A DNA stretch of 64,000 nucleotides, from NCBI GenBank assembly GCA_963718145.1, contig CAVQYJ010000020.1, positions 496,001 through 560,000 on the forward strand, in the 5' to 3' direction. Both the position numbers and the translations under genes were made by a program. The notes under the pieces are model-generated. The model had not been told where the DNA came from and did no database searches. It saw only the letters and a program-made list of their open reading frames with translations. This document shows positions 19,910 to 29,063 of the stretch, piece by piece. Each line of letters opens with the position of its first letter. Position 1 is the first letter of the stretch. The stretch is from UBA7672 sp963718145 (lineage in GTDB: Bacteria > Pseudomonadota > Alphaproteobacteria > Caulobacterales > Hyphomonadaceae).

Positions 19910-21538
19910 ATGAAGATATGGATCGCCAGCGCGAGTGCGCTGCTGTTGGCGGCTGCCTGTAGCGCTAGCAAGGATGCCAATGACGCCCTCCAGGCCATGA
20001 ACCTGGCTACCGGCACTTCTTCGGCGCTGCTGAAGTATGAAGGCAAGTCGGGTTCCGGCGACAAGATCACCCTCAAGAACGTCACGCTCGGACCCAAGGG
20101 CAGCGGCCTCAAGGCGGCGACCCTGACCTTCGGCGGCCTCGACATGGCGGAGGGCGCCAAGCCGACCTTCACCTCGGTCACCCTCAAGGGCATCGCGCCA
20201 GACGCGGCCCTGCCGGACGGCATGAAATTCAACCTCGACACGATTACGGTCGATGGCCTCAATCCGGTGACCGGCGCATTCCTCGCGTCCACCTTCAAGG
20301 AAGGCGACGCCGTCGCCCCGCCGCCGTTCGAACAGTGGGGCTTCAGCAAGATCTCGTTCAACGGCATGACCTTCTCGGCCGACGGCGCGGCGATGGGCGC
20401 AGCGGGCAAGGTCAACGTCCAGCTTGGCGAGTTCTCGATCTCCGATCTCAAGAACACGATTTTCGGCGCAGCCCGCATGTCGGGCCTCAAGGGCGACTTC
20501 GACGTGCCGCCGGAAGCGGCCGGCATGCCGATCAAGGGGACGTTCGATTTCGGCGTCGCCGACATCAAGGGCATCCGCGGCGGCATCTTCGCTGACGCGG
20601 TGAGCGCGGGCATGAACGCCGCGACCAATCCGTCCGGCGTGGCGTCGCTGGAAGCCGACGTCTACAAGAGCTTCACCAGCCCGCTCGAGCCTGGCTATGA
20701 CGGGTTCAACTGGACCGGCATGAACATCGACGCCTCCGGCGCCAAGCTCGTCGTGTCCAAGGTCGAACAGAAGATCACCCGCAATGGCGACGGGGTCGTC
20801 ACGGCCCTGTCTTCGCCGCGCGCGACGCTGACATTCAGCGCCGATTCCGCCGGCGGCGCGATCGGCCAGCAGGCGACGATGGCGCTCGCCATGGTCGGCT
20901 ATCCCTCGAGCAAGGTCGAACTCTACGCTGGCGGCGACGCCACCTTCGATCCGGCAACCGACACGACCCGCTACGTCAACTACAGCTTCGGCCTCACCGA
21001 CGGCATGGACATCCAGGCGACCGGCGGCCTGCAGGGCCTGCACAAGGCGCTCGGCGCGCTGATGACGGCGCTCACCACCTTCTCCTCGACGGCTGCAGCG
21101 CCCGGCGCGGATCCGTTCTCGGGTCCGGCGGAGCCCGGCGCCGATCCGGCTCCTGCTCCAGACATGAGCGGGCTTGAAGCCCTGAAAGTGGTCGATCTCG
21201 ACCTCACCATCACCGACAAGTCGCTGATGACCTTCATCCTCGGGGTCAGCGCCATGTTCGGCGGCGCCGGCGATCCCGAAGCCCTGCGTGCGGACATCGT
21301 CAACCAGGTGATGGCGCTGGCAGGCGACGCCTCGCAGATGGGCGTCGACCAGGGTGTGGCGAGCGAGTTCGCGACGGCGGTGGCTGCCTTCGTGAAACAG
21401 CCAGGCTCGCTCAACATCAAGCTCAAGCCGGCCCAGCCGCTCGGCCTTGCGGACACCAAAGCTCCGCTGACCAAGCAGGCGCTGGGCTTCTCGGCGACCT
21501 TCAAGCCGTCGCCGACGCCTCCTCCCAAGCCCAACTAG
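19910..21538 (+). CDS. Large lipoprotein of unknown function
   Basis: This 542-residue protein has a lipoprotein signal (LLLAAACSAS). The mature part is rich in beta-strand patterns, with recurring phrases of the form KxTLKNVTLGPKG, KPTFTSVTLKGI, FSKISFNGMTF and YDGFNWTGMNI, which suggests a repetitive beta fold somewhat like AsmA-type or adhesin-type proteins. Pro-rich segments lie near residue 405 and at the C-terminus (PTPPPKPN). I do not recognise a named family. It is probably monocistronic, ending at a strong terminator. Confidence 0.85.
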   Translation: MKIWIASASALLLAAACSASKDANDALQAMNLATGTSSALLKYEGKSGSGDKITLKNVTLGPKGSGLKAATLTFGGLDMAEGAKPTFTSVTLKGIAPDAALPDGMKFNLDTITVDGLNPVTGAFLASTFKEGDAVAPPPFEQWGFSKISFNGMTFSADGAAMGAAGKVNVQLGEFSISDLKNTIFGAARMSGLKGDFDVPPEAAGMPIKGTFDFGVADIKGIRGGIFADAVSAGMNAATNPSGVASLEADVYKSFTSPLEPGYDGFNWTGMNIDASGAKLVVSKVEQKITRNGDGVVTALSSPRATLTFSADSAGGAIGQQATMALAMVGYPSSKVELYAGGDATFDPATDTTRYVNYSFGLTDGMDIQATGGLQGLHKALGALMTALTTFSSTAAAPGADPFSGPAEPGADPAPAPDMSGLEALKVVDLDLTITDKSLMTFILGVSAMFGGAGDPEALRADIVNQVMALAGDASQMGVDQGVASEFATAVAAFVKQPGSLNIKLKPAQPLGLADTKAPLTKQALGFSATFKPSPTPPPKPN

Positions 21539-21571
21539 GGCCCCAAGCCCAACCAGGGCGATCCGCAGGCA

Positions 21572-21610
21572 AGCGCCCGTCCCGGCCTTCCGGGGCGGGC
21601 GCTGGTTTTT
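21572..21610 (+). terminator. Strong rho-independent terminator
   Basis: A 14-bp stem with one G-U pair (21572-21585 with 21590-21603) and a CCTT loop is followed by GGTTTTT. It serves the 19910 lipoprotein gene and faces the senC gene end. Confidence 0.9.
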
Positions 21611-21641
21611 CAGGGTTGCGGCGCGTCCTGCAGAGCGCGGC

Positions 21642-22238
21642 TTAGCTCAGCGCTGCGATGCATTTGGCCATGGTTTCCGGCCGCTCGTCCCTCGGGAAGA
21701 AGGTCTTGAGCTTCCAGTTCTCGTCCATCAGGTAGAGTATGGCCGTATGTTCCATCAGATAGCCCGACGCGCTGTCCGAATCCTCGACCCGGCTGAAGGG
21801 TGCGGCGAAGCCCTTGGATACCTGGTCCAGTTCCGCGAACGTGCCGGTCAGCCCGACAATGTCTGTCGGGAAACCGTTGCTGGAAATGTAGGTGGCGAGC
21901 GCTTCGGGTGTGTCTCGCGCCGGATCGACCGAGATGAAGGCTGTAAGCGGCGCCTTGACGTTCTTGGGCAGCAGCGTCATCGCCCTGCCGACCGAAAACA
22001 GCGTCTGCGGGCAGACATCCGGGCAATGCGTGAAGCCGAAGAACACCAGCGTCTTGCGGCCCTTGAAGGTATTCTCGGTGACATGCGTGCCGGTTTGCGA
22101 CGTCAGCGAGAACGGTCCGCCGATCACTTCCGATGTGCGGTTGAAGCAGGCCGGATCGACGTCCTCGGGCGAGCAGGCGGCCGTCAGGCCCAGCACGGCG
22201 GGGGCAAGCGTCGCAAGGGCGAAAAGGGCGCAGCGCAT
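21642..22238 (-). CDS. senC: SCO1/SenC copper chaperone
   Basis: This thioredoxin-fold, membrane-tethered copper chaperone is needed for the CuA or CuB site of cytochrome oxidase. It has the copper ligands in FGFTHCPDVCPQTL (CxxxC) and the distal His in LMEHTAILYLMD. An N-terminal lipoprotein-like signal (GLTAACSPED) is present. The start at 22238 (MRCALFALATL) is chosen over the longer frame because it begins the signal sequence. It is divergent from regB by 92 bases; senC with regB/regA is the classic alphaproteobacterial redox cluster. Confidence 0.94.
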   Translation of the reverse strand: MRCALFALATLAPAVLGLTAACSPEDVDPACFNRTSEVIGGPFSLTSQTGTHVTENTFKGRKTLVFFGFTHCPDVCPQTLFSVGRAMTLLPKNVKAPLTAFISVDPARDTPEALATYISSNGFPTDIVGLTGTFAELDQVSKGFAAPFSRVEDSDSASGYLMEHTAILYLMDENWKLKTFFPRDERPETMAKCIAALS

Positions 22239-22330
22239 GGCGGCGATATGCGCATGGGGCGTCACAAAAGCAAACTGCGGCCTTCTCACACATCCACTCA
22301 ACCACCCGTGAGCAAGCAGGCGGGGCCGCG

Positions 22331-23755
22331 ATGAGCGACGCTTCCATCAAGGCTGCCGCCCATCCCCCGTCCGAGCCAAGGCTGGACGTGCAGCCAAACC
22401 TGCCGGCGGCGCCGACGCCAGCGGATCCGGCGCGCGAGGCGCTGAAGAGCGTCGGCTCGGCGTTCGGCCGCACGCGGCTGCGCACCCTGATCTCGCTGCG
22501 CTGGATGGCGATCGCCGGACAGGCGCTGGCGGTCCTGTTTGTCTATTACGTGCTGGGGTTCGAATTGCCGTGGCTTCCCTGCTTTGCCGCGATCGCCGCC
22601 TCCGCCTGGCTCAACGTTGCCCTGATGGCGGTGCTGCCCGCCCAGCACCTGTCATCCCCCGCTGAGACGGCCGCCCAGCTCGCCTTCGACATCGTGCAGC
22701 TGTCCGTCCTGATCGGGCTCACGGGCGGCCTGCAGAATCCCTTCCTGTTGATGATCCTTGCGCCCGTGACCGTGGGCGCCTCGCGACTTCTTCCAGCCTA
22801 TGCGGGCCTGTTGTCGCTGCTGGCCCTGGTGTGCTGTGCGGGCATGGCGCTGTGGGGGCTCGATCTTCCCTGGCGTCCCGGCGAGGAGCTGCAACTGCCT
22901 CTGATCTATCAGGCCGGCCAGCTGGCTGCGGTTGCAATCGGGCTGGTGTTCTTCACCGTCTCGTCCTGGCGCACGGGACGTGACGAAGCAAAGCTCGTCT
23001 CGGCGCTTGATGCGGTGCAGGCCGTGCTGTCGCGCGAACAACAGCTCTCGGCGTTGGGCGCACTGGCTGCCGCGACGGCGCACGAACTCGGCACGCCGCT
23101 CGCCACCATCCATCTTGCCGCAAAGGAGTTGGGACGGACGGTGAAGCCGGGCCAGCCGGCGCGCGAGGATGTCGAGCTGATCATCGACCAGGCGGACCGC
23201 TGCCGCTCCATTCTCCGGCAGATTTCGCAGCGCCGCCACATGACGGACGCCGCTCTCTCGCGCACGCCGCTGCCATCCCTCATTGAGGAGGCGGCCGAGC
23301 CGCACAAGGCAGCCGGCATCCACATCCAGTGCTCGTGCTCGCCGCTTGCGGGATCAAGCGTTCCCGACGACAAGGCGCCGGTCGTGGTCCGCAAGCCTGA
23401 AATCATCCACGCCCTGGGCGCCTTCATCGAGAACGCGGCGAGCTTTGCGACCAAGGAAGTCAGCGTGAATGCGCGCTGGTCCGAGGACGAGATCCGCATC
23501 TACATCACCGACGACGGGCCGGGATTTGCCCCGAGCGTCCTGGCCAAGCTGGGCGAACCATATTTTTCCGAGCGCAGCGTCGAGCAGCGGGGAGGGGGCA
23601 TGGGCCTCGGCTTCTTCATCGCCTGCACGCTGCTGGAGCGTACTGGTGGCCGCATAACCCCTTATAACCGACAGCTTCCCGCTCGCGGCGCCGTGATCCG
23701 CATCGTCTGGCCGAGAAAGTCGATCGAGGCCCCGCCGGGCTGGATCGAAGGATAG
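22331..23755 (+). CDS. regB: Redox-sensing histidine kinase RegB/PrrB
   Basis: This is the sensor kinase of the global redox two-component system. There are six membrane segments in residues 60-220, and the loop motif GGLQNPF near 132-138 matches the known ubiquinone-sensing loop. The H-box is ATAHELGTPLATIH with the phospho-acceptor His251. The redox-active cysteine known from Rhodobacter RegB corresponds to Cys291 in DQADRCRSIL. The ATPase domain ends in GGGMGLGFFIA. It lies directly upstream of regA with about 76 bases between stop and start. Confidence 0.95.
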   Translation: MSDASIKAAAHPPSEPRLDVQPNLPAAPTPADPAREALKSVGSAFGRTRLRTLISLRWMAIAGQALAVLFVYYVLGFELPWLPCFAAIAASAWLNVALMAVLPAQHLSSPAETAAQLAFDIVQLSVLIGLTGGLQNPFLLMILAPVTVGASRLLPAYAGLLSLLALVCCAGMALWGLDLPWRPGEELQLPLIYQAGQLAAVAIGLVFFTVSSWRTGRDEAKLVSALDAVQAVLSREQQLSALGALAAATAHELGTPLATIHLAAKELGRTVKPGQPAREDVELIIDQADRCRSILRQISQRRHMTDAALSRTPLPSLIEEAAEPHKAAGIHIQCSCSPLAGSSVPDDKAPVVVRKPEIIHALGAFIENAASFATKEVSVNARWSEDEIRIYITDDGPGFAPSVLAKLGEPYFSERSVEQRGGGMGLGFFIACTLLERTGGRITPYNRQLPARGAVIRIVWPRKSIEAPPGWIEG

Positions 23756-23831
23756 TTCCGTGGTCAAGACGTTGGCAGGTGCGACATCCTGGATATATTC
23801 CGGGAATAACCTGCCCAAACAGGAGAGACCG

Positions 23832-24398
23832 GTGGAAGAGTCGGTTGAGTCGGACCCCCGGGTGGCGGCCCTCGAAGACCGCAGCCTGCTGGTCCTGGAC
23901 GATGACGCCCCTTTCCGGGCGCGCCTGGCGCGCGCGCTCGGCCAGCGCGGCTTCGACGTGATTTCGCTGGGATCGGTTGCCGAGGCGCGCGATCACCTGA
24001 AGAAGCGGCAACCGGCCTTCGCCGTGGTCGATCTTCGCCTGGAGGATGGATCCGGGCTTGAGGTCGTCGAGTCCCTGCACACCAGCCGGGAGGACAGTCA
24101 TGCGGTCATCCTCACCGGTTATGGCGCGATCTCGACGGCGGTCGCCGCCGTCAAGGCCGGCGCGATCGACTACCTGCCCAAGCCGGCTGACATCGATGAC
24201 ATCGTCAACGCCCTGTTGACGGGCCGCGGCAACCGGCCTGAACCGCCGGAAAATCCCATGTCGGCCGACAGGGTGCGCTGGGAGCACATCCAGCGGGTCT
24301 ATGAGCTGTGCAATCACAACGTTTCGGAAACGGCCCGAAGGCTGAACATGCACCGCCGCACGCTGCAGCGCATCCTGGCCAAGCGGGCGCCTCGGTAA
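23832..24398 (+). CDS. regA: Redox response regulator RegA/PrrA
   Basis: This 188-residue regulator is phosphorylated by RegB and controls respiration, carbon fixation or photosynthesis genes in relatives. The receiver has the acidic pocket LVLDDDAPF and phospho-acceptor Asp67 in VVDLRLEDG. The C-terminal Fis-type helix-turn-helix, RRLNMHRRTLQRILAKRAP, is nearly invariant in the family. GTG 23832 with AGGAGA at 23821-23826 gives the usual length. An upstream ATG at 23760 would add 24 unlikely residues. Confidence 0.96.
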   Translation: MEESVESDPRVAALEDRSLLVLDDDAPFRARLARALGQRGFDVISLGSVAEARDHLKKRQPAFAVVDLRLEDGSGLEVVESLHTSREDSHAVILTGYGAISTAVAAVKAGAIDYLPKPADIDDIVNALLTGRGNRPEPPENPMSADRVRWEHIQRVYELCNHNVSETARRLNMHRRTLQRILAKRAPR

Positions 24399-24478
24399 GT
24401 CAGGCGCAGCGTCTTAAGGCTTGCGTCAAAGTTCATCCCTATTCAGTCCTTATACGGACGTGGACTGGAGATTCTCGG

Positions 24479-24979
24479 ATGGCCCGGGCGCGGTTAGCCC
24501 TTCTGATCCTCGCGGGACTTGTTGCAGCGCCCCCCGCCTCCTCGCAGGCCAAGGCGATCGGCCGCTACAAGGACTGGCGCGTCTTCACCGAAAATGTCGG
24601 CAAGGACCTGATCTGTTTTGCCGCCGTTGAGCCCACCGACAAGGCGCCCAAAAGCGCCGACCATGGCGAGGTCAATTTCTACGTCGCGACGTGGAAATCC
24701 GGGCAGGCGGTGAACCAGCCAAGCCTCAAGGTCGGCTACACGCTGCGCACCGACCTCGCGCCTCAGGCCATTATCGGCCGTGACCGCTTTCCGATGTATG
24801 CGGCCGGCCCCGAGGCGTTCTTCGCCGACAACCGCGAGAGTGGTCTGGTGGCGGCGCTGAAGAAGGGCACGGAGCTGCGCATCGAAGCGGCATCGGTGAA
24901 GGACAAGCGCACCGCCTACCACTTCTCGCTCAAGGGCTCGACCGAAGCGATCGAGAAGGCGCGCCAGCTGTGCCGATAG
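24479..24979 (+). CDS. Exported protein resembling invasion-associated locus B (IalB)
   Basis: This 166-residue protein has a signal peptide (cleavage near PPASSQA). The pattern of an early YKDWRVFTENVGKDLICFA and a terminal SLKGSTEAIEKARQLC matches the IalB family of periplasmic proteins, in which two cysteines form a disulphide. The family's role is poorly defined. GGAG lies 9 bases before the ATG. It overlaps the start of the next gene by ten bases. Confidence 0.75.
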   Translation: MARARLALLILAGLVAAPPASSQAKAIGRYKDWRVFTENVGKDLICFAAVEPTDKAPKSADHGEVNFYVATWKSGQAVNQPSLKVGYTLRTDLAPQAIIGRDRFPMYAAGPEAFFADNRESGLVAALKKGTELRIEAASVKDKRTAYHFSLKGSTEAIEKARQLCR

Positions 24980-25572
24980 AGCCAGCCCTGCGCCGCCGTG
25001 TGCCGACGCGGCAGGGCGAGGCGTGGTTCGACGATCATCTGGGCGAAGCCGAACTTGATGCGATCGCGGATTATTTCCACCGGCCAGACGCTCATCTCGA
25101 CAGCCTCATTGACCGCTCGCGGCTGCCCGACCGAGCCTCGCTGCGCGCCCGCTATGGCGGGTGGCGATGGACAGGAGATCCCGACCAGATGAACAGCGTG
25201 TTCGCCCTGCGCCTGGGTTCGCAAGGGCGGATGATCGGGTTCACCAATCTCTTGCGCATGACGCCAACGGACAATTATTCCCACTGGCACATCGTCGATC
25301 CCGCCGATCGTGCCGGCGGCATTTCCTCGGCGGTCTATCCCGCCCGGCTCGACCTCTATTTCGGGCTTTTTCCCATCGAGCGGCTGGTGCACCAGACGCG
25401 GGTCACCAATACGGGCGTCAACCGCATGCTCGACAAGTTCGTACCCATTGCAAAGACCGAATTCGTCGAACGCCCCGATGGCCTCGCGAAGCCTGGCGAG
25501 TTTCACATGCGATATGTCGCGCGCGCCGACTTGCCCCGCATCCGCGCTCGTGGGGAACACATGGCCCGCTAG
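24970..25572 (+). CDS. GNAT-like acetyltransferase family protein
   Basis: This 200-residue protein starts at GTG 24970, inside the end of the 24479 gene, which implies coupling. The phrases FGLFPIERLVHQTRVTNTGV and NRMLDKFV resemble the RimJ/RimL-type GNAT region, in which a neighbour's acceptance of a new residue is followed by the acetyl-CoA site, but the usual RxxGxG/A loop is weak. The function is therefore only a family-level guess. Confidence 0.65.
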   Translation: MPIEPALRRRVPTRQGEAWFDDHLGEAELDAIADYFHRPDAHLDSLIDRSRLPDRASLRARYGGWRWTGDPDQMNSVFALRLGSQGRMIGFTNLLRMTPTDNYSHWHIVDPADRAGGISSAVYPARLDLYFGLFPIERLVHQTRVTNTGVNRMLDKFVPIAKTEFVERPDGLAKPGEFHMRYVARADLPRIRARGEHMAR

Positions 25573-25627
25573 TCATTGAAAATCCCCAATCGCCCTGTTG
25601 AACGGGACGTGCAACAGGGGGCGCTTC

Positions 25628-25837
25628 ATGAATCGGGCGATCGCAACACTCATGGCGGCAGCAGTGGCGGCGGGGGTGGCGACAGGGTGCACCGGCCATG
25701 TCTATGTCGGCGATCTCCCCCGGTCGCATCGCGCCGCCATCGTCGGCGCCGACTCAAGCTGCGATAGCGCCGGCGCCGGCGAGCATCGCGACCCTGCCAG
25801 CCACTGCTACATCGACCGGCGCAAGGCAAAAGATTGA
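25628..25837 (+). CDS. Possible small lipoprotein
   Basis: This 69-residue frame has a plausible lipoprotein signal (AAGVATGCTGHVYVG). A GC hairpin (CGCCCTGTTG with CAACAGGGGGCG, near 25590-25623) sits just before the ATG and could hide the ribosome site or end the previous transcript. The C-terminal half is of low complexity and may not be real coding sequence. Confidence 0.4.
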   Translation: MNRAIATLMAAAVAAGVATGCTGHVYVGDLPRSHRAAIVGADSSCDSAGAGEHRDPASHCYIDRRKAKD

Positions 25838-25914
25838 TCTCCTGCATCGTGTGAATCGGCTTTGCCGGCAACGCTGCCTGTCCTACCTTTCTTGCGGCAG
25901 AGAAGGACACCCCA

Positions 25915-26301
25915 ATGAGCTATATCGACGTATTCGTCATGCCGGTTCCCGAAGCGAACATGGACGCCTACAGGAAGACGGCCAAACTCGGCGCCAAGGT
26001 CTGGACCGACCATGGCGCGCTCCAGTATTTCGAAGGCCTCGCCGACGACGCTCCCGAGGGCAAGGTCACCGACTTCTACCGCGCCGTTAAGCGCAAGGAA
26101 GGCGAGACCGTGGTCGTAGGCTTCGCGGTCTACAGGAACCGCAAGCACCGCGACGAGGTCATGAAGAAGGTGATGGCCGACAAGCGAATGGCGGACTCGA
26201 TGAAGAACATGCCGTTCGACGGCAAGCGCATGTTCTGGGGCGGCTTCAAGTCGATCGTCGAGGCCGAGGCCAAGGCGCCGGCCGCTGCGGCCGCCAAATA
26301 G
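25915..26301 (+). CDS. DUF1428 family protein
   Basis: This 128-residue cytosolic protein has a ferredoxin-like alpha/beta-barrel-dimer fold, recognised from MSYIDVFVMPVP and the ending KRMFWGGFKSIVEA. The usual DUF1428 core is complete, with an Ala/Lys-rich tail. The function of the family is not known. Confidence 0.92.
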   Translation: MSYIDVFVMPVPEANMDAYRKTAKLGAKVWTDHGALQYFEGLADDAPEGKVTDFYRAVKRKEGETVVVGFAVYRNRKHRDEVMKKVMADKRMADSMKNMPFDGKRMFWGGFKSIVEAEAKAPAAAAAK

Positions 26302-26357
26302 GCCGTAGTGGAGAAGGGGATCGCGATTTCCGGCGGCATGTTGTAAGAGCCGCGGAA

Positions 26358-27530
26358 ATGTCGGCCGAACTCGATCTCACCCGAAAGCCTGTGAAAACAG
26401 GGCCTCAGAACCTCGCAGGACTGGGCCGGGAAGGCCTGCGCCAGGCAATGATCGTCGCCGGCGTCGAGGAGAAGAAGGCCCGGATGCGGGCGAGCCAGCT
26501 CTGGCGCTGGATCTACCACTACGGCGTCACCGACTTTTCGAAGATGACCGATGTGGCGAAAGAGCTGCGCGCGGTCCTGGGCGAGACATTCGTGCTGGAG
26601 CGCCCGCCGGTCCAGGCCGCGCAGACCTCGGTCGACGGCACGCGCAAATGGCTGATCAGCTATGGCCCCAACGCCGAGGCCGAGTGCGTCTATATTCCCG
26701 ATGTCGGCAAGGCGGGCGCGCTGTGCGTGTCCTCCCAGGTCGGCTGCACGCTGACCTGCACCTTCTGCCACACCGGCACCCAAAAACTGGTGCGCAACCT
26801 CACCGCCGCCGAGATCGTCGGCCAGGTCATGGTGGCGCGCGATGCACTTGACGAATGGCCGACAGCGGAAAAGCCGCTCAACCTCGGCGACCGCCTCCTC
26901 ACCAACATTGTCTTCATGGGCATGGGCGAGCCGCTCTACAATCTCGACAATGTTGTCGAGGCGCTGGAGACCATCGGCGATGGCGACGGCATCTCGATCT
27001 CGAAGCGCCGCATCACGGTCTCGACGGCCGGCGTCGCCCCGAAACTCAAGGAGCTGGGCGAGCGCACGGGCGCGATGCTGGCGATCTCCCTGCACGCCAC
27101 CAACGACGACCTGCGCAACGAGCTCGTGCCGATCAACCGGAAGTACAATCTCAAAGAGCTGTTCGACGCCATCCGGGCCTATCCGGACCTGTCGAACTCC
27201 AAGCGCGTGACGTTCGAATACGTGATGCTCAAGGGCGTCAACGACACCCTGGCCGAGGCGCGAGACCTCGTGCGACTGCTGAAAGGCGTGCCGTCGAAGA
27301 TCAACCTGATCCCGTTCAATCCCTGGCCGGGCACGAAATATGAGTGCTCCGACTGGGAAACCATCGAAGCCTTCGCCGAGGTGCTGAACCGCGCGGGCTA
27401 TGCCAGCCCGATCCGCACGCCGCGGGGCAGGGACATCCTCGCCGCCTGCGGCCAGCTCCGGTCCGAGAGCGTCAAGGAGAAAGCCAGCGAACGCCTGAAA
27501 GCGCGTCTCGCCGCGAAGGAGGCCCCATGA
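26358..27530 (+). CDS. rlmN: Dual-specificity 23S rRNA/tRNA adenine C2-methyltransferase RlmN
   Basis: This radical SAM enzyme methylates C2 of A2503 in 23S rRNA and A37 in tRNA. The cluster motif CTLTCTFCHTGTQ lies near residues 131-143. SAM-binding and substrate segments include MGMGEPLYNLDNV and ISLHATNDDLRNELVPINR. The late cysteine used in the methyl transfer lies near residue 370 (ILAACGQL). At 390 residues it has normal length. Its stop overlaps the start of the next gene (ATGA). Confidence 0.97.
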   Translation: MSAELDLTRKPVKTGPQNLAGLGREGLRQAMIVAGVEEKKARMRASQLWRWIYHYGVTDFSKMTDVAKELRAVLGETFVLERPPVQAAQTSVDGTRKWLISYGPNAEAECVYIPDVGKAGALCVSSQVGCTLTCTFCHTGTQKLVRNLTAAEIVGQVMVARDALDEWPTAEKPLNLGDRLLTNIVFMGMGEPLYNLDNVVEALETIGDGDGISISKRRITVSTAGVAPKLKELGERTGAMLAISLHATNDDLRNELVPINRKYNLKELFDAIRAYPDLSNSKRVTFEYVMLKGVNDTLAEARDLVRLLKGVPSKINLIPFNPWPGTKYECSDWETIEAFAEVLNRAGYASPIRTPRGRDILAACGQLRSESVKEKASERLKARLAAKEAP

Positions 27531-27943
27531 AAAATCCTGCGCTTGCTCTTGCTGCGGCCTGCCTTGCCGCGCCTGCCTTCGCCCAGATCGGCGATGCCGA
27601 CATCGATGCGCTGATGAAGCGGTATGTCGTCCTGTTCAACAAGGCGGACGCTGCGGCGCTCGCCGGCGAAGTCTACGCCAATGGCGACCAGGCTGCGCTC
27701 GCGGCGAAGATCGATGGCCTGCGCAAGGAAGAGTTCGGCCGCCTTGACGTCTATGGCTTCAAGCCATGTCCCGTCATGGGCGACAGGACGAAGGTCGAGA
27801 TGCGCTATGGCAAGCTCTTCACCTATGGCGGGCTGATGAATGGCGACGAGGCGAAGGTGTTCGATCTCATCCGCACGCCCGCCGGCTGGCGCATCAGCGG
27901 CGAGACCGATGCAAGGTACGAAAGCAAGCTCAGCTGCAGCTGA
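27527..27943 (+). CDS. Small exported NTF2-like protein
   Basis: This 138-residue protein has a signal peptide (cleavage after APAFA). The core DALMKRYVVLFNKADAAAL and the late TPAGWRISGETD suggest an NTF2/SnoaL-like cone fold without a visible active site. Two cysteines (FKPCP and the terminal KLSCS) could pair. It is translationally coupled to rlmN through ATGA. It resembles the protein at 29064 in layout and motifs. Confidence 0.75.
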   Translation: MKNPALALAAACLAAPAFAQIGDADIDALMKRYVVLFNKADAAALAGEVYANGDQAALAAKIDGLRKEEFGRLDVYGFKPCPVMGDRTKVEMRYGKLFTYGGLMNGDEAKVFDLIRTPAGWRISGETDARYESKLSCS

Positions 27944-27970
27944 CCGCTTGGCCAGGTCTCAGCTGCTCTC

Positions 27971-28999
27971 TCAACCGGCTGGCTCGAAGCTTTCTACCTT
28001 GTCGCTGGTATCGTTGCCGCTCGGCCGTTTCGCGCCGCCGACCAGCCAGATTGCCTTGTTGAGCGCCACGGCCCCGAGGCCGTGCCGCGGCGTCGGCATG
28101 GGCGCGGCGGCTGTCCAGGCATCTGTCTTGGGATCATAGCCCCAGACCTCGGGATGTACGCCGCCCGAGTACTCTCCGCCGAAGGCATAAAGCCGGTCGA
28201 ACAACACAGCCGCCGCATTGCCGCCTGCGCCGGCGCCGGGTGGCATGGGCGCGGCGGTGCGCCAGCGATCTTCCCTGGGATCATAGACTTCGTGCGCATC
28301 GGTCGGCCCGCCGGAAATCCGGCGGCCTCCGACGACGTGCCAGAGGCCGTTCAGCATAGCGCCCGCTGCGCTGTTTCGGCTGGAGAGGGCAGGCGCAGCC
28401 TTGCTCCACGAATTGCCGGCGGGATCGAAGACGAGGTGCCGGTCGGTGTCTTCGTGGTCGGCATAGGCGGCGTTGGCGGCGCCCTTGGGCTTGCGGCCGC
28501 CGACGATGTGGATGCGGGGGCCGATGCTGGCGGCGACGGTTTCAGCATGAGGTTCAGGCGCCGGCGCCAGCCTCGCCCAGGCGTTCGCCGCGTCGTCATA
28601 GACCAGCGCGTCCGTCGACATGATCCATGTGACGCGATCCGGGTCCGACCCGAAGCCGCCGAGCAGGTAGAGCCTGTCGCGATGATCAACCGCATAGGGG
28701 TGATGGCGCCGGGCGGGAAGCGCGGCGAGGTCGGCGGTCTTGCCTGTCTGGGGGTCATAGGCGATGTGCCGGTCGGAGACGGCGCTCACACGGCCGTCGG
28801 TTGCGAGCAGGCCGCCGGCGATATGGATGCGGCCCTTGTGCGCCGCCGGATAGATTTCCTGCACTGCAAACGGCAGCGGCGGCCGGCCGGTATTATAGCC
28901 CAGCCTGTGCTGGGGTGTCTGCACGCCCGAGCCTGCACATGCGGAGATGAGCCCTGCGCCGCTGGCCAGAATCGCGGTGCGGCGAGTAAGGTTGGACAT
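27971..28999 (-). CDS. Kelch-repeat Tat lipoprotein
   Basis: The start MSNLTRRTAILASGAG is a twin-arginine signal ending in a lipobox (LISACAG), so a folded protein is exported and anchored. Six kelch units recur, each with a Gly-Gly pair and a spaced Tyr/Trp, for example RLYLLGGFG, RIHIVGGRK, LWHVVGGRR, RLYAFGGEY and AIWLVGGAK. This predicts a six-bladed propeller. Longer frames to 29158 are not supported. The ligand or substrate is unknown. Confidence 0.88.
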   Translation of the reverse strand: MSNLTRRTAILASGAGLISACAGSGVQTPQHRLGYNTGRPPLPFAVQEIYPAAHKGRIHIAGGLLATDGRVSAVSDRHIAYDPQTGKTADLAALPARRHHPYAVDHRDRLYLLGGFGSDPDRVTWIMSTDALVYDDAANAWARLAPAPEPHAETVAASIGPRIHIVGGRKPKGAANAAYADHEDTDRHLVFDPAGNSWSKAAPALSSRNSAAGAMLNGLWHVVGGRRISGGPTDAHEVYDPREDRWRTAAPMPPGAGAGGNAAAVLFDRLYAFGGEYSGGVHPEVWGYDPKTDAWTAAAPMPTPRHGLGAVALNKAIWLVGGAKRPSGNDTSDKVESFEPAG

Positions 29000-29063
29000 C
29001 GGCGTTACTCTCGGCTCTCTATCGACCGGGAGCATGGCGCCAAACCAGGGAAGGAAAAGGGCG